Below are positions 12,131 through 24,567 of a stretch of 64,000 nt of DNA, in pieces (the first letter of the stretch is position 1; each line of letters starts with the position of its first letter). The notes beneath the pieces are model-generated. The model did no database searches. It saw nothing but the letters and a program-made list of their open reading frames with translations, and was not told the DNA's origin. Source of the stretch: Synaphobranchus kaupii (taxonomy: Eukaryota; Chordata; Actinopteri; Anguilliformes; Synaphobranchidae); assembly GCA_029718625.1 (NCBI GenBank), contig CM056385.1, positions 25,798,895-25,862,894 of the forward strand, written 5' to 3'. The position numbers were made by a program, and so were the translations under genes.

Positions 12131-14779
12131 CAATGGGAGAGTAATAGCATCCGTGAGCAGAGGGAGGTTCCACTGAGAAGCCTTCCCTAATGCGAAAAGA
12201 ACGCCTTTACTAAAAAGGATCGGGCCGCTTAAAAGTTAAGGCGTATTATAATCCATAGCAAAACGTGTCTTAGACTGCGAGCGGGGAAGCGCCACTCATG
12301 AGTCTATCGAGCCCACGTGGATGCACTGTACATACACACACTGTCCAGCACGATGCACAGTGTAGTCGTTCACACCTCTCCGGACACTGCTGACGTCTCC
12401 ACTCATTTCAGGCTTTCGTCTTACGGCCTCTGCGGCCGTTCCCCGACCATCTCCGCTCCAGAGCGCTGGTCCTATGAACCTTTGATTCCTGGTTGATACT
12501 ACCGCTGAACCATCCCCCAGCAGGCAGTCTGTACAAGTGTGACAAACAAATCATCCAAAGCTGGTTCAAGAGAGCAGGAAATGTTCCCCCTGGTCAGTGA
12601 GGGACAAGATTCCACAGATCTGGGGAAAAGCTATGGTCTAACAAGAGAAGGTGACAAGGATAAAGCATGACATAACAGTTTATTTCCATATATGGATCGT
12701 AGCTACAGTATGTGATCGTATGTGTATTTCATCTAAATAGAAAGAAATGGTTTAGCATGCGCTGCAGAGCTGTCCAAACTGTTCAACTTCCACTGAAAGC
12801 ACTAAAAGCTGGGTAATCTCATACACAAACTGAAAAACGCATGAGCTCCACTTATAAATAATGGATGTCTCATATTATGTGCATCCTCACCTACCAGATT
12901 TGGGACTTTGTCAAAGCTGCTTCTGGAAAGCTGTTATTTATTCATTAAATAAAAAATAAATAAATAAATAAAAATAAAAAACAGATTTTAAATGCCTTCC
13001 AACCCCAGTAAATGGCTTTTTAGGGGACTGCCTGCTAGGTCCGTTCCTTGGGTTTAATTGCTTCAGAGACCCTTTCAACACAGGAATTCTTGCACAATTC
13101 TTCAAGCCATTTAAAACAAATTACGGGTTAACGAGCCGCACCGTTAATTATTTCTTTAGGTTGCCGAAACTAACCATGGCATCAGTGAATGGAACAGCTT
13201 GAGCCAACTAGATTGGATCCGCTGGTGTCAGTCCCGGGGTCAACTGGCACAAGCTTAAACCCTAGTTTACAGCTTGTGGTTCTGAGTGTAAGTGGCAGCC
13301 TGTGAGTCTAGGAAAATCCCACTGAGTCCCGGGGCTTATTTCACTGCTGTACTCTGGACCTTGCCACAAAATTGTTGTTGGAGAGAATTGACAAAACAGA
13401 TCCATACCGCCAAGCCAACCAGTGGTTTTTATGAAGGGCAAATAAGATGTATGTCCTAATTAACATCGTTGAGAGTAAAACTACATACATAAATAAACAA
13501 ATAAATAATTGGAACTGCTTCAAAATTAGAGCAGCGTGACAGCTTTTGAAAATGTTTTGCTGTTACCACCCAGTACACAGCTGTTGTATCTAGAGGGTCT
13601 ATCATCACTTGAGTTAGGCTACTTATTTATATTCAAATTAATTTTCATGTACGTTTAAAAAAACAAAAACTATTTCCACATTTAGACAAAAAGATCAGCA
13701 ATTCTGCTTCAAAACAAGCTATAATCTCTGAGAGTTCCTTCAAACAAGAGAAGCTCACTCCAAGACAAGAGAAGCTCACTCCTCACTCCAAGTGTGATAT
13801 GGCTCTTGCATAATAAAAAGGAGATGTTAGTGTAAAAGCACAGGTTACATTTTTAAAGGCACAGTACATGCATGGCAGAGCAGAAGGCAGGCTGGCCACA
13901 GTGGGTACCTTGGGGAGGCAGCACAGCACAAATTGAGACTAATCGGACGTGGCTTTTAGGAGAACCTCGGAGGACCAACTGAGCCGAATGTTTAGCTGGA
14001 GCTCAGAGACTGCACGAAAATCAGAGGGAGGGGCAATAATTCAGGTAATTAAGAGACATCACACCCGATCCATCACAGCCTATCGAAAGAGAGCAGCAGA
14101 GTTTAACAGTGCTGAGTGAATCGTGGAGTACAATTCGCCGATCTCGTTGAACGTCCCTGGTGCGACACGCTCGTTTGGTCCCTTCACGCGGCCCATCAGA
14201 CTGGCAGGTTTCACGGCACGCCTGATAGAGGCGGACACCCGTTATTACTTTATCTAACTACTATTCACCCTCCATTCAAAAGGCGGGCTTTACTGCCTTC
14301 CCGCGAGGCTGTTGTTAAAGTGACAGCCCTCTACCAGGAAACATGACAACCTTGTGCTGAAGGGCAGAACTGTCATTGGCCTCTCAGTGATAACTGCACT
14401 TCCACCTTTTTATGGGGAGTCAGGCAAAACGACAGACATGTGACAGGCGACCCCGTTGCACATTTCCAAAGGAAATGGAAATGGCCGCGTCAAGAACGTT
14501 TGAAGTTTGAATACAGAGAGGAGGTGAGAGGGAAAAAATCTAATCAAATGCAAACAGCATCTCAAACTGTGCCCTTTTAGCCAACTCCCTGATAATAGGC
14601 TTTTCACGGGTGAGTGTCACGCTTTAACTGAGCCCTGTAGTGCTATCTCTGAGATGCAGACACAGTCGCCAAAAAGATGAGCCTCCACAACCAAGGACAA
14701 AAAAAAGATGCATTTCTGGAGTTCTGAGGGGTGGGGCCATTAAAGCAGGTTATAGTAGCGAGGGTTCCTCTTTAATAAA
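12131..14779. other. Unassigned non-coding DNA
   Basis: No gene recognised. Contains an (AAAT)-type simple repeat at about 12940-12980. A small local duplication of CAAGAGAAGCTCACTCC lies near 13745-13785. Base composition becomes more GC-rich and CpG-rich from about 14100 onward. Confidence 0.45.
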
Positions 14780-15110
14780 GCACCGCGGCATCAGGGCGTG
14801 CGCACCCGTAATGGAGTCGTCACCTAGTCCCGCGCCGCCCGTGTTATTGAGCGCTTTTAAGGAGTCTTCATTACGGATCGTTTATCCTGCAGTCTCTTTT
14901 CGCTGCTGGGGCCCGCTCCTGGGAGACGGGTCGCTTCCTCAGACGTTTCAGGGGCGCCGTCTCCCCGGCGACCTACGGAAGAGCCCAGGAAACCCCGTCC
15001 CGCTGCCCCGTGTTTCTCCGGCAGGACTGATGGGGCGGGAGGACCGCGGGTATTGAGACGCCACGCGCGAATGTGTCACGGCTAAATTTCACCGAGGGTA
15101 ACAATGGGCC
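14780..15110. promoter_or_regulatory. CpG-rich stretch, candidate CpG island or conserved regulatory element
   Basis: This stretch is clearly richer in G+C and CpG than its surroundings, with roughly 40 CpG in about 330 bp by eye. CpG-dense words such as CCGCGCCGCCCG and ACGCGCG are spread through it. An open frame at 14640-15056 (138 codons) crosses it but shows no domain and low-complexity Pro/Arg/Ser content, as expected by chance in GC-rich DNA. It could be an orphan CpG island, an enhancer or an unannotated first exon. The sequence alone does not decide. Confidence 0.45.
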
Positions 15111-15967
15111 GCTGGAGCCCTTTAGCGATGGTTGCAAGGACGTCTAAAAATACCCTCCCCTCCTGCAGCTATTTGCTGATTAAAACAAGGAGGGATGCCG
15201 GAGAGCAGGCAGGAGACACGCTTAACACACGCCATCTACAGAGAGCAACAGAGGGCCTGCCAACTTAACGGAGAGCACAGGGGAACCTCCTGGGATGAAT
15301 GCATCCCCAGTACAGGAATGCTAATGCAGCGATGTTGCGCTCTCCGGATTCTCAGAGTGCTGGGCAGAAGATCATTTCCTCACTGAAAGAGCAAGAGCAT
15401 GGAAGGACCAGTTAACACCAGTCAGAACAAAATGCAAAAACAGTCGCTATATTACTGCATTTCAGTCGCTGCAGGACAGCATTAGGAAGCGATTGAGACC
15501 ACCTCCTCCTGTGCCTCTTTTCAACGCAGATGTCGGTAAACGGCGTATACATGCCTCCGATTAGCATTTCCTTAAGGGATAGATGGCCGCCGTTGACATA
15601 GAAACCCCCAGGCCATCGTTTCAGGCTCAAATCCCCTGCTAAGTCCTCTTGCGTTATGTATATTGTTATTGCCTACGACTGCAATGATATTTCCACAACA
15701 GGGGCACAACAGGGGCTAACTGTTTCATGATGATTTCTTATACATTTCACACCATCCTGATCAGGGTGCAGGACACACCAAAGCCTGCAAAAATATGCAA
15801 AATCACACAGGATTAAGATGCTAAATCAATACGAAGTGAGCCACACTGATATGCTCAGCTGTGACCCCTCTTTGCCTTGTGGTAATATAGATCCATGGAT
15901 TGAAGGTAGACATGTATAGGATATGTATTTTCAAGATGGATGCATGCAATGTGATGCAGAAGACATT
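15111..15967. other. Unassigned non-coding DNA
   Basis: Moderate GC content next to the CpG-rich stretch. No gene, repeat or terminal inverted repeat recognised. Confidence 0.45.
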
Positions 15968-18423
15968 GGGCTCTATCTTGACAATCTTAGCGCATGGTCT
16001 AAAACGTATGGCGCAAGTATCCAACTCCAATTTTGCTATTTAGAGGGCGCATATTTTCAGCGCGAAGTAAGGCGCAGGGTGCAAATGGGCTGAACTTAGC
16101 CTCTCCATTAATTATAGGTGTGTCTTGGGCGTAACATGCAATAAACCAATCAGAGTGTCATCTCCCATTCCCATTTATTTTTATCTTTATTCTGCTACAC
16201 CAGTAAAGAATTCTGGATTTGAGTTGGGAAAAATGAAACGATGACCAATTTACAATTACGTTCTTTTACCGTCTTTTTTTATTTTTTATTTTTTATTTTT
16301 TATTTACATGGTTCTAGATGGAAATATTTGAAGTTTTATTCATCCCATGTTTAAAAAAAAAAAAATGTCTAACCATCTAAACCAACATCGGGGCGTGGGA
16401 ATAATGCGTCCCCGTCAATTTGAACCAACAAGTTTCTGCGCCAGTGACCAAGAATATAAAGAAATTGAACACAATCAAGTGGTAAATATAACAAACTAGG
16501 CTACTGCTATGCTACTGTCTCAGTAATGGGAGATAATTACTCCCCTAGCTTTCAGTCGTTCCACGATTGTCTGGTAAACGAACAGTAGCCTACCATCAAT
16601 TCGTTTTATAATATCCCTTTCCCGACTTATATTTAATAATGCTCTGATTTCCACTTCCCATGTCTCTTCCAGTGACCATCGTTTTGTTGGTTCCGTTTTG
16701 AATTAGTCCCTCACCATAGATTTTAGCCTACGTTATTTTTGCCTCAGGATAACTGTTTCTGTTTGAAACGGTCGATACAAAGTAACTCACGTGGACAGCT
16801 CATTTCTACATATCTATACAAATGACCAGTGATTATGTTTATTGTTAATTTTTACAGTTATACAAAAGCTGATTTTTATGGAAAACTGTTTTCACTATTA
16901 TTACACATCACCAACGTAAGAGTCATGTTAACCAAACTAAGAAGCACTGAAAATAAATTATATATATATATTTCCATCAATATTGTTTGACATTGTTCTA
17001 ATAGTGAACTGAACCAGAAGGTGTGTTATTTAGTGCCATCTATCCTCATTAACAAAAAAAAAATAGAATAGGTTTTATTAGAAGTTTGCACATTGACAGT
17101 ATCAATCTAAAAAGTTTGAATGTCGGCAGCCATATTTGCTTGGCACTGCTGAGGCTTAGTGCTCCAGAACACTCTGGCATTTAATTAGTTAAAGGCCATC
17201 TGCGTTTGCAGCTTGGCGGATTGTTAATATAACAGGATTTAATAAGACGGCAAAAAGAGTGAAACAGACCTGCTCGGGCAAGGTCAAAGTGTTGCAAGGT
17301 TAAAGTGTGCAAGCAAGGAATATATAGATCAACATTAGGATCAACAGTATTCAGACTAACCATTATAACATGTTTTAATATACACAATAATATGCTTAAA
17401 CATTAGGCATGCGGCATGGGTTCCCATTAATTCCAGACCAAACTATTTCCTGTTTCCCAGAAATATAATAATGGGAAAACAGGAGCTTATACCAGTGCTG
17501 TTATTTTACAAAATACATGCGGTTTAATTTCATTATAACAGCTGCAACCACTGAGCATATAAGCTACCAGAACTTGGCTTCTGTCTCAGGTTAGAAAAAG
17601 AAAAATCAGCCTGCTTGTTTAACAAATTTTGTTTGATTATACAATGAAGCATTGTCGAACATCAATTCCATTAGGCTGTTCTCACTGCAGACAGATCACA
17701 GGCGAATAGCGAATTTCAAGCTTCATCTGAAGTTCATATTATGTACATTATAATATTGATTAATAGCATAAATAGCATAATTTTGCCTTGATGATGACAC
17801 TAAATACAATAAAGCTGTCAGGTTGGGAACCCATAGGTATACGCATATTTTCCCTTGTTTTATACTGTCCTGCTTATGGAAATATGACCAACACGTTTTT
17901 ACTGGTCGCTGAATGCCTTAAAACAAGTCCACTTTCCTGCGATTCCAGGGACAACGTGCGTCTATTCCGGGAGAGAACATGTTTTATTTTGGGGAAAAAT
18001 ATTCATCTCCATTTCACAATGTAATCTTGATATTTTTATGCATGTTTGTGCACGCCCCTGTGTGTAACAGACAGGAGGGTATACGTGCGTTCTGCACGCC
18101 TATGTAGATGCATATTAGCTTAATATTGCACAGTTAAAATAACATTGAAACAACTGCAACATGACTTTAGACCAGGTTTGTGGTGATTTTAGCGCAAGCG
18201 CTTAATGTTGCCTCAAGATAGCAATACGCCAAAAATGATCCTGGCTACACCTCATCTTAAGACCAACCAACCCACCCAGTACACTTGCTATGGGCGCAAG
18301 TTCACTTGGTATTTAAACAACGTGAGCACTGCACGCTAAAATGACCACTGCGCCGGTCTGAAACTAGCAAAGACACTTGCGTTTGGGTTACCATCGCACA
18401 GCGCCAGGTGTAAGATAGGGCCC
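15968..18423 (+). mobile_element. GGGCYC-terminal DNA transposon, non-autonomous, copy 1 (Harbinger-like?)
   Basis: The left end GGGCTCTATCTTGACAATC and the reverse complement of the right end GGGCCCTATCTTACACCTG form similar short termini. Both ends match those of copy 2 at 53261-57782, which lies in the opposite orientation, and interior blocks also match (17640-18060 here against about 57300-56960 there). Flanks are ATT and CTT, an imperfect 3-bp duplication. About 2.46 kb, no transposase fragment seen, with a 7-bp T-rich simple repeat at about 16270-16305. The GGGC start and 3-bp duplication in copy 2 suggest PIF/Harbinger, but no coding sequence confirms that. Confidence 0.75.
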
Positions 18424-18702
18424 CTTATGTCTGATGTTGCCAGAGGTGTCAGGAAACCTAGAAACAGTTTCCTTCATATTGTTGAACAGAAGGCAATAAC
18501 GTTGTGGAAGAGACATCTAGCGAAGGTGGGTTACTGGCCTCCCGTGAGGTAGCTTTGACTTTGCCGGGTGACATGCCCTCATAATAGCTGTGTGGCACAG
18601 ACAAAGGGAACATGTGAGCATAGAAAGATGGACAGAATGACAGGATATGTACAGGGGAAAAAACAACAGTGCAGTGACTGAACTATGAAAACAATCATAC
18701 AT
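18424..18702. other. Unassigned spacer between element and satellite
   Basis: Short non-coding stretch without recognisable features. Confidence 0.5.
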
Positions 18703-19580
18703 TAATGTATTTCTGTGATTGCAATATGAAATGCTCTGCTAAAATCACACGAGTGTGTTTCTGTCAATGCAATACAAAACGGTCTTCTACAATCACACAA
18801 GTTAATTTCTGTGACTGAAATATAAAACGGTCTGCGACAATCATACAATAGTGTGTTTCTGTGACTGAAATATAAAATGGTCTACTACAATCATACATTA
18901 GTGTGTTTCTGTGACTGAAATATAAAATGGTCTGCTACAATCATGCATCAGTGTATTTCTGTCACTGAAATTTGAAATTATCTGCTCCAATCATGTATCA
19001 GTGTGTTTCTGTGACTGAAATATAAAATGGTCTGCTACAATCATACTTTAGTGTGTTTCTGTGACGGAAATATAAAATGTTCTGCTCCAATCATACATTA
19101 GTGTGTTTCTGTGACTGAAATATAAAATGGTCTGCTACAATCATACTTTAGTGTGTTTCTGTGACTGAAATATAAAATGGTATGCTACAATCATACTTTA
19201 GTGTGTTTCTGTGACTGAAATATAAAATGGTCTGCTCCAATCATACATTAGTGTGTTTCTGTGACTGAAATATAAAATGGTCTGCTACAATCATACTTTA
19301 GTGTGTTTCTGTGACTGAAATATAAAATGGTCTGCTACAATCATACTTTAGTGTGTTTCTGTGACTGAAATATAAAATGGTCTGCTACAATCATACTTTA
19401 GTGTGTTTCTGTGACTGAAATATAAAATGGTCTGCTCCAATCATGTATCAGTGTGTTTCTGTGACTGAAATATAAAATGGTCTGCTACAATCATACTTTA
19501 GTGTGTTTCTGTGACTGAAATATAAAATGGTCTGCTACAATCATGCATCAGTGTGTTTCTGTGACTAAAATATAAAATGC
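18703..19580. repeat. 50-bp satellite, about 17-18 copies
   Basis: Tandem array with unit GTGTGTTTCTGTGACTGAAA followed by TATAAAATGGTCTGCTACAA and TCATACTTTA. Copies in the middle (about 19090-19560) are almost identical. The first three or four units (18703-18900) and the last are more diverged, as expected when homogenisation is strongest in the centre. Variable sites are mainly TACTTTA, TACATTA or TGTATCA and CTACAA or CTCCAA. Confidence 0.97.
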
Positions 19581-21505
19581 AAGAATACTACAGGAGTGCA
19601 GTGTTTATTTTGAATACTCTGGTCTAGTGCTAGGGAAATTAAATCAATGATAGAGTAAAAGCTATTCTTTACCTTAATTAAGTTTGCCATTAATACATGA
19701 GGCGATTTAAAATCAGGTTTCATGAGAAATTAGAAATTTAGTTTTTAAGGGGAACAAGGTTCAGAGGATGCAGCATAATGGTATAAAAATTTAATAATTT
19801 ATTGTTTGACTCATTCAATGCATTTATATGCATTTATACATTAACAGAGCCAAGAGCGGTTGAAGTTCAGCTGAGCAGCAGATACTGCCTGCACATTGGC
19901 AGACTGCTGTTCTCTTTTTAAAGATCTCTCACTGATGACTGACACTGTGAGGGTAACTGTCTTGGACAATAGCTTTCAGTTTTTCAGAGAAAGATTGTTT
20001 ACTACAGTGGTCAGCTGTGGGTACAGTTCATTCTCACGGTGTATGTGTACTCTTCAGTACTGGAACATCACAGTAAATTGGGAGCCAATTCTACAAATGT
20101 AAGGTAGCCAAATCCACTACTTATTGTGGGGAAGGTTTTGTACCATTTAGAGGTCAGGTTAGCTTCTGTTCACTTAGATATTAATTGTAGAAGACATTTT
20201 GACCAGGGGAGCCCATATGTTTGCTCCCCACTGTAACTGTATCATTACAGAATTGGAGTGTACAAAAAGAGAAATTTTAAGATTAAAAAAGCAGAATAGC
20301 ATGCAGAGCCATGGAAAGTGCTACTCATTTGCACGATTTGAAAAGTGCAATGAGGTTCACGGTGAAATGGCTGAAATAGCAAGGCTCTCTGTGTTTTGTC
20401 AAATGAATCTGACCGGAACCAAATCAAAAGTATCTGCCACCTCCACATTTCCCTCTAGGTTTACAATGTCACTGAGCAGTATTTCCTGTCTACCTAAATC
20501 CTCGTTATCTGAAATGATATCCCTATGAGGCTAGGATTAGCTGGGTTGCTGGAATCCAAACAGAGAACAGCATGCTGTTATACCCCCCCCCCCCCCCAGT
20601 TCCAGCATGGAAAGAAAAAACTGAATATGATTGGCTTGTAAACTCTTTGTGTGTGTTCACACTCTGGAACAAAATAAATCATAAAAAGGGTCTGACTAAC
20701 ATCAAGGATGTTAATTACAATATACTAAAACAATCACAGCCAACTGAGCTCCCAGTTTGGTAAAGGTATCATTCCAAATGAGGCACCTACGATTGGAATT
20801 CCTTTATAGCGGAACGCCAAGCTCAATCACCATGCTGCTTCAGTTCTCCCCAGCAGACCCTTGCACTCTTTTGAAGACTGAAACAAATAAAGTTTTTTTT
20901 TAAAAAGTTGAAGCAATTACAAATTATAATGCATAGGGGGAAGGCTCTACAATTATTTCATAACTTGGGGATACCTGCAGCATGTCTGCCACCTTTCCAA
21001 CTGGAAAGGAAAGCTAAATGGCAACTGCTGGCAGTCAGTGAGTGCAAATGTCATAGTGCTCCGAGATGCGTGGATTAGCACTTTGCTTGTTTAGCTGGGA
21101 GCAAAGCCCATCTTGTTTTTCAAGCTGTCAATTAGGAACATTTCCCTTGGTAGTCCAGATATAGAAGTCAATTTGGAGTAGAAAACAAGTCTGCTGAACA
21201 TATCTGCAGCTAAGAAAAAGCACACAGCAGTGATTATCATAAAAGGAAGAGAACATAAGGTAAAATAAGCAAACAGCCAAATATAATTATGCAAAATGCA
21301 TATAACCTTGACCCACATTCTGTAAAAATGCTCTTAGTGCTCCTCTCTCCCTGAAGTACAAAGATATTTATTTTATAAGAAATCTTTTTAACCATTCATT
21401 TCAGCAAAAAGTGTTATGTCATAAACTAAAAATAAACTCCTAATTAAGATTTTAACTTGGAGTTAAGGACAAAGCATATATCAGTAAGACTGAATGTGCC
21501 CTGTT
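19581..21505. other. Unassigned non-coding DNA
   Basis: No gene recognised. Contains a run of about 15 C at 20583-20597 and a T-rich run near 20893. The 20199-20528 open frame (109 codons) has no recognisable domain. Confidence 0.45.
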
Positions 21506-22171
21506 CATACCTATAGTGACACGCATTTGACCCATTCACACCACACTGGTCACAGGTAAGTCCCGGGTAAGTCCCGGGTCGTCGCCGTTCACACAAGTCC
21601 CAGGTCTGCAAGTTTATTTCTGTACACGTTCCATTTTTTTCCCTGCTAATACAGCTAATTTGGTAGCTAGCTGGCTAGCGGATACAATGTAGTTTACTGT
21701 TACGCTGGCTTAACCCAGGATGTTAACTCCAAGTCCAAAATCTTGCAAATGCTTTTATGTAAAAACTGTCACAAAACGTTTTAAGTAACATATTATTTGT
21801 TCATTGATAGGCTATTCACCATTACATATTGACACGTGACTGAGCAATCATCTTGTGGGAATCTAGCTTGCGAAAATGAAGATAATTCCAGAGTTGTTCG
21901 GTTGTAATACATTCACATGAATAGCCTATGGTCGGCCTCATTTATATAAAGGTTTTGGATCATTTATGCACAAGTTAAACACATCACAAAATCAAGGGTT
22001 GGTCAGATAACCGTGCTGCGTAGAGTAACCCATGTTACCCTTTCACACTGAAGCTGAGCCATGTCCGGCCCCCGTAAATCCTGACCTGGGTCGGATAACC
22101 TGGTTTGACCCATTCACACCAACAGCAAACACAGGTTTTACCCGGGTCTTTGCTTGTGTGAAAGAGGTATC
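21506..22171 (+). mobile_element. DNA-transposon-like element of the 'CCCTTTCACAC' type, copy 1
   Basis: The segment 22001-22171 matches, in reverse complement, the segment 45325-45508: GGTCAGATAACCGTG, then CCCTTTCACA, then a GGATAACC block, then a GTGTGAAAGAGGTAT end. This shows a dispersed repeat. The left part (21506-21610) has ATACCTATAGTGACACGC, CCATTCACACC and two GTAAGTCCCGGG words and faces the right end as an imperfect inverted repeat. Non-coding. Left boundary and superfamily are uncertain. Confidence 0.6.
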
Positions 22172-22933
22172 AGACAAGGCCATATGGGCATTTTCAGAAA
22201 CCCTGTTTGTTGAGATAGTCGCTTGCATATTTTCAAACCAAATTTTGCATCTGCTAACGAGGGGCCATACCAATCTCATTTGAAATTCATTTAGAAAATC
22301 CCAATCCTTAATTAACACATTGCCGCTGTCCATCATAACTCCAGCCGCCAACCTTCAATACAAAGCCAGGAAATGACACACTGGAGATGTTAAATGGACA
22401 GTGTATTATTCTAGTGATGAAACCATTAGAAAAACAGCTCTCCCCTCCCTGCCACCATTTGCACTCTTGCTGTGACACATTGGGGACTGTAAGAGGGTGG
22501 GGTGGGGGGTGGGAGGGTGTTTGGGTTGAGCGCGTTGGGGAGGGGAGTCCAAAGAACATGAGGGTGACTGCTGAATTGATAGTTTGCGAGAGAAAATCAC
22601 GTGTACAGGATGTGGCATGTGAGCAGTCGTGGCCGAAAGACAACATAAGCCTTAGCACTTAAGATTGTCTCAGTGGAGACGCTTCTCAGTCAGTGTCTCT
22701 GCCAGAAAAACCCCATGGGGTTGCTTTTCCATCTCCAGAAAAGTATCAGCAGTGCCTGTGGAGGGAGCCCTGGTCATGTTCAAGGATTAATGACGTGTAC
22801 CCATATTCATAAAGAGTCCAAGAGTATGAGTGCTGATAATGGATCGGTTTTCCTTTTAGTTCACAATGGATCAGGTCAGAATATGGACAGGGGCCATAAA
22901 ATGTGGCTGTGCTGAATAGTACCATGTTCCTTT
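22172..22933. other. Unassigned non-coding DNA with a G-rich island
   Basis: No gene. The stretch 22495-22517 has consecutive G-runs separated by one base (GGGTGGGGTGGGG and so on), followed by more G-runs to about 22550. Overlapping open frames on both strands have no recognisable domain. Confidence 0.5.
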
Positions 22934-23259
22934 TTAACACTAGAACCGCCAGGCATTTTTCAGGGCCGGGAACCGCCAAAGCCAACGCCGAACAGTGCCT
23001 GCATCCTTTTTTTCTCTCACTGATGGGCCATCAGTCCCGCATCCCACATAGTGCACAAAGCGATAATGGCCAAAGCCCAGCCCCCAATAAACTTTAGGTA
23101 AACTAAAATGCTGTAGATCAACAATAAACAAGACAGACTGCTTCTGAATATCTTACTGGTAGCCTATTTACACTTCTAGCAGTTTGCTTCAGTCCATGTT
23201 CCAGATTGGAGAGGGTTACATGTATTACTCAGTGCAGTTCAAACATTATCACAATAAAT

Positions 23260-23897
23260 CAGTGGCAGACTCAGGCTGTTTGAAGGGCAGGGGCGAAAAG
23301 AAAAAAAGGGCACCTACTGCACGACATGGGGCCCCATCAGCGCCCAAAAAGCTTTGTGTGTATTGCTGCTATTGTCTGACCAGGTCTCTCTTGAAATGAG
23401 ACCCCGTGTCTCAATGAGATTACCTATATAAATAAAGGTTAAATAAAAAATAAAAAATAAAAAATTAGGAAACCTTCCAACATTTTCACGCATGTAAGGA
23501 TACCCTTTATACAGCACTGCATCCCATTTTCTCAATTGGAAAGGGCACCCTTTGGGACACTGTTATGTAGTGGCAGCATAGAGGGCACTTTATCACGGCA
23601 CTGTTTACCTTTGGAAGGGCATCCATAGGGATTTTCAAGTTTAGACAATTGGAAGGGCACCAATAGGGCACTGCATCACATTTTATCCACTAATAGAGCA
23701 CTCATTAAGACATGTTATTGTATTTTCTTGCTATGTTTTCCTATGTGAAAGGCAGCCAATAGGGCACATACTCTCATTTTCGCCATTCAAGAGGGCACTT
23801 AAGCACGACGTTTTCAACCAGGGGGGGCACCGGGGCGGGGGGGGGGGGGGGGGGGGGGCAGTCGTCCCCCCTGCCCCCCCCCCTGAGTCCGCCAGTG
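23260..23897. mobile_element. hAT-type element inside the piggyBac-like element
   Basis: The ends CAGTGGCAGACTCAGG and, in reverse complement, CACTGGCGGACTCAGG are flanked on both sides by a perfect 8-bp duplication, CAATAAAT (23252-23259 and 23898-23905), the hAT signature. The interior has degenerate repeats of the GGAAGGGCACC/AGGGCACTG type and a run of 22 G at 23837-23858. No transposase fragment recognised. Confidence 0.85.
23352..23466 (+). mobile_element. LINE-2-like 3' tail inside the hAT element
   Basis: ATTGCTGCTATTGTCTGACC, CAGGTCTCTCTTGAAATGAG, TCTCAATGAGATTACC and TAAATAAAGGTTAAATAAA, in this order, match the 3' end of fish L2-like LINEs. It ends in an A-rich (AAATAAA)n tail. 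It is 5'-truncated, as usual for target-primed insertion. Confidence 0.75.
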
Positions 23898-24567
23898 CAA
23901 TAAATACATCGTTCGTCATTTGGTCTATGGACATTTTCAGTGGTTTTTGTGAGCAACTCCCGCAGAATAAGTGTAAGTGTAGCCTACTTTTATAATTATA
24001 ACACAGACATTTGCAGTATTGCTATGTTGAAAAAGTGCAGGATGGAATCATAGCTTAAAAAATTATTAAAAATTGTTGACAAAATTGTTTGGAGCTGTAA
24101 ACAGTAGCCTAACGTATATAGGCTAAAGCCATAAAACTGCTGTTAGAGCCTAAACGTATTTCCTCTTAGAAAATAAAACACATTTTCGTCAAATTAAGTA
24201 TTTTTATTTTGGGTATATAAAATAAGCGCTTAGATTCATGATCACTGTCGCAGGACGCTAATGCGGTCATCATGCAAATGCAGTCAATTCGGCTCCCGGG
24301 GGAGAGAAGCAACAATTCACACTTGGGTACCAATGCTCAATAGCGTTGAACGTGACGGTTAGAGGGGGTCTTTGAGATAGAAAAAAATCTATAAAAACTC
24401 ATCTAACTGAGTTTTCTCACTTAAATTTTTGAATTATGACAACATAGGCATTTGCAGGATAGCTATTTAGTAAAAGTCATGACAGGACAGAAACATAGCG
24501 GATTAAATAATTCATAATTTAAAATCACAAAGCCAATTGGCATGGCACTTGACGGTTCTAGTGTTAA

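Larger units (their letters stand above)
22938..24563. mobile_element. piggyBac-like element with TTAA target site, hosting a hAT insertion
   Basis: The left end is TTAA followed by CACTAGAACCGCCAGGCA. The right end in reverse complement is TTAA followed by CACTAGAACCGTCAAGTG. TTAA sits at 22934-22937 and 24564-24567. TTAA duplication with a CACTAGAA-like terminus is characteristic of piggyBac transposons. Subtracting the hAT element and its duplicated target leaves about 980 bp. No transposase fragment is recognisable, so it is non-autonomous. Confidence 0.8.

Noticed and set aside
14640..15056. 138-codon open frame in the CpG-rich stretch
   Set aside because: Long frames occur by chance in GC-rich DNA. 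The product is Pro/Arg/Ser-rich without a domain. Kept only as part of the CpG finding.
17788..18024. Shared peptide MMTLNTIKLS in frames at 17788-18024 (+) and 57072-57296 (-)
   Set aside because: The similarity comes from the two copies of the GGGC-terminal element being homologous DNA. The frames differ on either side and do not look coding.
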